Positions 14,840 to 16,980 of a stretch of DNA of 16,980 nucleotides are shown here, piece after piece; positions within the stretch are counted from its first letter, which is position 1; every line of letters begins with the position of its first letter. Source of the stretch: an uncultured Veillonella sp. (GTDB lineage Bacteria > Bacillota > Negativicutes > Veillonellales > Veillonellaceae); contig NZ_CAKPTN010000022.1 of the NCBI RefSeq assembly GCF_934190855.1, forward strand, positions 1 to 16,980, in the 5' to 3' direction. A program made the position numbers and the translations under genes. A model generated the notes under the pieces. It worked only from the letters and a program-made list of their open reading frames with translations. It was not told where the DNA came from and did no database searches.

Positions 14840-15391
14840 CTACATCAACGCTTCATTATATGCAGCACGTTCGCCGCCGATGCTCTTAGGACGAACACGA
14901 CAAGCAGTTATATGGGCTTCCCCAATTTCCTTTAAACTAAGACGCACTGGTACTGTAACATGTTTCATATGCATGCCTATGAAAGTATCCCCAATATCGA
15001 TACCTGCATCAGCTTGAATAAATTCAACCATTACAGGATCATCAAAACGTTCATATGCAGTTACAGCCATAGCACCACCTGCATGACGTTGAGGCACTAC
15101 ATTAACCTCTTCCTCCCAGGTCACTGCACTACGCTCCATAACAAGAGCACGATTAATATGTTCACAGCATTGAACTGCCAGATTAAGACCTCTCGCCTTA
15201 ACAGCAGTATATATTTCATCAAATACGACCTGAGCCACATCTAGGTGGGAATCAGTGCCGATATTTTTACCTACAATTTCGCTAGTGGAGCAGCCCACAA
15301 CGAATAATTGACCTTCCCGAACCTTTGCCAAATCAAGTAGTTCAGCCATCGCTGTGCGAACTGACTGACGAATAGTTTCTACAGAAGTCAT
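14840..15391 (-). CDS. UPF0340 / YwlG-like protein (TIGR01440 family)
   Basis: A 183-residue cytoplasmic protein matching the YwlG/UPF0340 family, whose function is not established. Recognisable blocks are VVGCSTSEIVGKNIGTDSHLD near residue 32, CCEHINRALVMER near 99, VPQRHAGGAMAV near 124, DAGIDIGDTFIGMHMKHV, and the C-terminal ACRVRPKSIGGERAAYN. The start is supported by GAGG seven bases upstream. It is the first gene of a two-gene unit with the membrane-anchored 627-residue protein. In other Firmicutes family members often lie near glyA or upp; neither is here. Confidence 0.92.
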   Translation of the reverse strand: MTSVETIRQSVRTAMAELLDLAKVREGQLFVVGCSTSEIVGKNIGTDSHLDVAQVVFDEIYTAVKARGLNLAVQCCEHINRALVMERSAVTWEEEVNVVPQRHAGGAMAVTAYERFDDPVMVEFIQADAGIDIGDTFIGMHMKHVTVPVRLSLKEIGEAHITACRVRPKSIGGERAAYNEALM

Positions 15392-15434
15392 GTTATCGCC
15401 TCACTCACTTTGAATGTATAAAATCTATATGTAT

Positions 15435-15474
15435 ATTATCATAAAATGGACAGAATCGGTAGACTTTAGTCTAC
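15435..15474 (-). promoter_or_regulatory. Candidate promoter and operator for the UPF0340 unit
   Basis: A strong inverted repeat GTAGACT-TT-AGTCTAC (15459-15474, seven-base perfect arms) lies about 70 bases upstream of the start codon. A GATAAT -10-like element (15435-15440) has TCTACC, part of the repeat, 17 bases upstream as a weak -35. A regulator bound to the repeat would block or help polymerase. The promoter call is weak; the inverted repeat itself is clear. Confidence 0.4.
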
Positions 15475-15565
15475 ATATCTGTGGTGAACATCACATGATA
15501 CTAACTTATAAACTGTGAAAGTATATTCTTATACTATTATCATACTATTAAAGAATGAAAACAAC

Positions 15566-15599
15566 AAAAAAGAGGCTCGCATTTGCAAGCCTCTTTTAA
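15566..15599 (-). terminator. Intrinsic terminator after the fumarase genes
   Basis: AAAAGAGGCT and AGCCTCTTTT form a perfect ten-base-pair stem, extended by GC/GC pairs after one mismatch, with an ATTT-type loop and TTTTTTG on the minus strand. It starts 17 bases after the fumarase beta stop codon. Confidence 0.9.
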
Positions 15600-15615
15600 T
15601 CACTCAGCGGTGATA

Positions 15616-16176
15616 TTAGATTTTTCTGTAAGGTTTTTGGCCTTCTTCGTAGAAGTTGTTACCTTCAGTATCGCCAACTACGATGCAAGGGAAATCTTCA
15701 ACTGTCAATTCAGCCAAAGCTTCTGGACCAAGTTCACCATAAGCAAGTACTTCGTATTTTTTGATGGATTTTGCAATCAATGCTGCAGCGCCACCAACTG
15801 CTGCGAAGTATGTGCAACCATTTTTCTTCATGGATTCAACTACTGCTGGTTTACGGGAACCTTTACCGATCATGCCTTTGATACCTTGATCAAGCATTGT
15901 TGGTGTGTAAGCATCCATACGACCAGAAGTTGTAGGACCAGCGGAACCAATTGGATCACCAGGTTTTGCAGGTGTTGGGCCAAGGTAGTAAACGAATTTG
16001 TTAGTCCAATCGATTGGTAATTTTTCGCCACGTGCTAAAGCTTCAGTCATAACTTTATGAGCAGCGTCACGAGCGGAATAAATTTTGCCAGTGATAAGAA
16101 CGCTATCACCAACTTTTAATTTACGGGAAAACTCTTCATTATATTCTTCAGTGTTAATGCGAATTGTTTCAGCCAT
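15616..16176 (-). CDS. Class I fumarate hydratase, beta subunit
   Basis: The C-terminal half of iron-sulfur fumarase (fumarate to malate and back), encoded as a separate 186-residue subunit. Family motifs are GDSVLITGKIYSARDAAHK near residue 23, GDPIGSAGPTTSGRMDAYTP near 73, IGKGSRKP, and AVGGAAALIAKSIKKYEVLAY near 126. The closely related L-tartrate dehydratase beta subunit is the alternative, which cannot be separated by eye. It follows the alpha gene by 21 bases with an AGGAGG ribosome site. In a lactate-fermenting Negativicute it would serve the malate to fumarate step of the succinate-propionate route. Confidence 0.95.
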   Translation of the reverse strand: MAETIRINTEEYNEEFSRKLKVGDSVLITGKIYSARDAAHKVMTEALARGEKLPIDWTNKFVYYLGPTPAKPGDPIGSAGPTTSGRMDAYTPTMLDQGIKGMIGKGSRKPAVVESMKKNGCTYFAAVGGAAALIAKSIKKYEVLAYGELGPEALAELTVEDFPCIVVGDTEGNNFYEEGQKPYRKI

Positions 16177-16197
16177 TGTAATGTTACCTCCTATCGA

Positions 16198-16980
16198 TTA
16201 AAGTTCTGCGTGAGCATGACGAGCAGCATGGCACATGATAGTAACTGCAACAGGAAGACCAGCGATATGAGTTGCACCCCATTCGATGTTTACACCGATA
16301 CAAGTTGTAGTGCCGCCCAATTGTGGACCGATACCAGTTTTGTTAACCATTTCCATGATTTCTTCTTCTAATTTTGCATAGTCAGCATCTTTGTGAGGTG
16401 TGCTAATGTCGCGAAGCAAAGCTTTTTTGGACATAACAGCTGCTTGGTCCATAGTACCACCGATACCTACGCCAAGAACGATTGGAGGGCATGGGTTAGG
16501 GCCAGCTTTTTTAACGATTTCAAGAACTGCATTTTTAACGCCTTCAACGCCATCAGCAGGAACAAGCATAGCTACGCCAGATTTGTTTTCGGAACCGAAA
16601 CCTTTAAGCTCTACTTGGATATCTACTTTATCGCCAGGAACGATGTCAGTGTAGATAATAGCTGGAGTGTTGTTTTGAGTGTTCTTACGGTTGAACAATG
16701 GCTCGCCTACAACGGATTTACGAAGGTAACCTTCGATGTAACCAGCTGCAACGCCTTCATTGATAGCTTCAGTAAGGTCACCACCAACGAAATGAACGTC
16801 TTGACCTACTTTTAAAAATACCATTGTCATACCAGTATCTTGGCAGTATGGACGATCTTCAGCATCAGCGATTTCAGCGTTTTCAATGAGTTGATCAAGA
16901 ACGATACGACCTACTGGAGACTCTTCTGTTTCACGACCTTTTTTCAAGCCTTCATAGATGTCTTTTGGCAAGTGGTAAGC
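16198..16980 (-). CDS. Class I fumarate hydratase, alpha subunit (5' end beyond window)
   Basis: The N-terminal half of two-subunit iron-sulfur fumarase, incomplete: the frame stays open to the right edge (AYHLPKD), and about 20 residues are probably missing compared with the usual length near 280. Cluster cysteines are seen in YCQDTG and NPCPP, and by spacing in IMCHAARH; the spacing of the first two agrees with characterised class I enzymes. GVGIGGTMDQA and LGGTTTCIGVNIEWGATHIAGLPVAV are further family blocks. The alpha and beta genes form one operon, closed by the terminator at 15566-15599. L-tartrate dehydratase alpha is the close alternative. Confidence 0.95.
   Translation of the reverse strand, partial: AYHLPKDIYEGLKKGRETEESPVGRIVLDQLIENAEIADAEDRPYCQDTGMTMVFLKVGQDVHFVGGDLTEAINEGVAAGYIEGYLRKSVVGEPLFNRKNTQNNTPAIIYTDIVPGDKVDIQVELKGFGSENKSGVAMLVPADGVEGVKNAVLEIVKKAGPNPCPPIVLGVGIGGTMDQAAVMSKKALLRDISTPHKDADYAKLEEEIMEMVNKTGIGPQLGGTTTCIGVNIEWGATHIAGLPVAVTIMCHAARHAHAEL

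Noticed and set aside
15484..15497. GTGA-ACA-TCAC as a Crp/Fnr site downstream of the fumarase terminator
   Set aside because: The arms are only four bases and the three-base spacer does not fit the family's usual half-site spacing.

Overview
The window looks like chromosomal DNA of a low-to-moderate GC, anaerobic Negativicute, most probably Veillonella or a close relative. The pointers are class I iron-sulfur fumarase in two subunits, iron-sulfur L-serine dehydratase in two subunits, a strict-anaerobe-type hybrid cluster protein and overall protein style. This placement is inference from gene content, not a database match. Nearly everything is on the minus strand; the only convincing plus-strand gene is a Crp/Fnr-family regulator.

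Transcription is described right to left. 16980-15616: class I fumarase alpha (5' end cut off by the window edge) and beta, closed by a terminator. 15391-12947: a UPF0340/YwlG-like gene and a membrane-anchored protein of unknown function with a long acidic linker. 12113-12838 (plus): Crp/Fnr regulator, converging on the previous unit at a shared bidirectional terminator and divergent from hcp (11840-10275), so it is a likely regulator of hcp. 10035-8489: sdaAB-sdaAA. 8416-5034: cca joined by a 1-base stop/start overlap to a class B PBP with a C-terminal PASTA domain. 4915-1177: folD, hypA, hypB, an exported repeat protein and a BrxF-like P-loop protein, tightly packed or overlapping and closed by one terminator. 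864-423: five tRNAs, Thr(TGT)-Tyr(GTA)-initiator Met(CAT)-Thr(GGT)-Met(CAT), with a strong promoter in front and a terminator behind. 83-1: the start of tuf.

Most genes are housekeeping or anaerobic metabolism: fumarate/malate interconversion for propionate fermentation, serine to pyruvate, nitrosative-stress defence by Hcp, nickel-enzyme maturation by HypA/HypB, cell-wall synthesis and tRNA maturation. The parts least explained by known biology are (i) the hyp operon tail, where an exported duplicated-domain protein is followed by a stand-alone homologue of the BREX-3 protein BrxF without other BREX genes in view; (ii) a FolD whose usual catalytic Lys and active-site Gln are Met and Leu; and (iii) the membrane-anchored 627-residue protein with four spaced (D/E)xTxx(hydrophobic) motifs. 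I see no insertion sequence, prophage, CRISPR array or rRNA gene.
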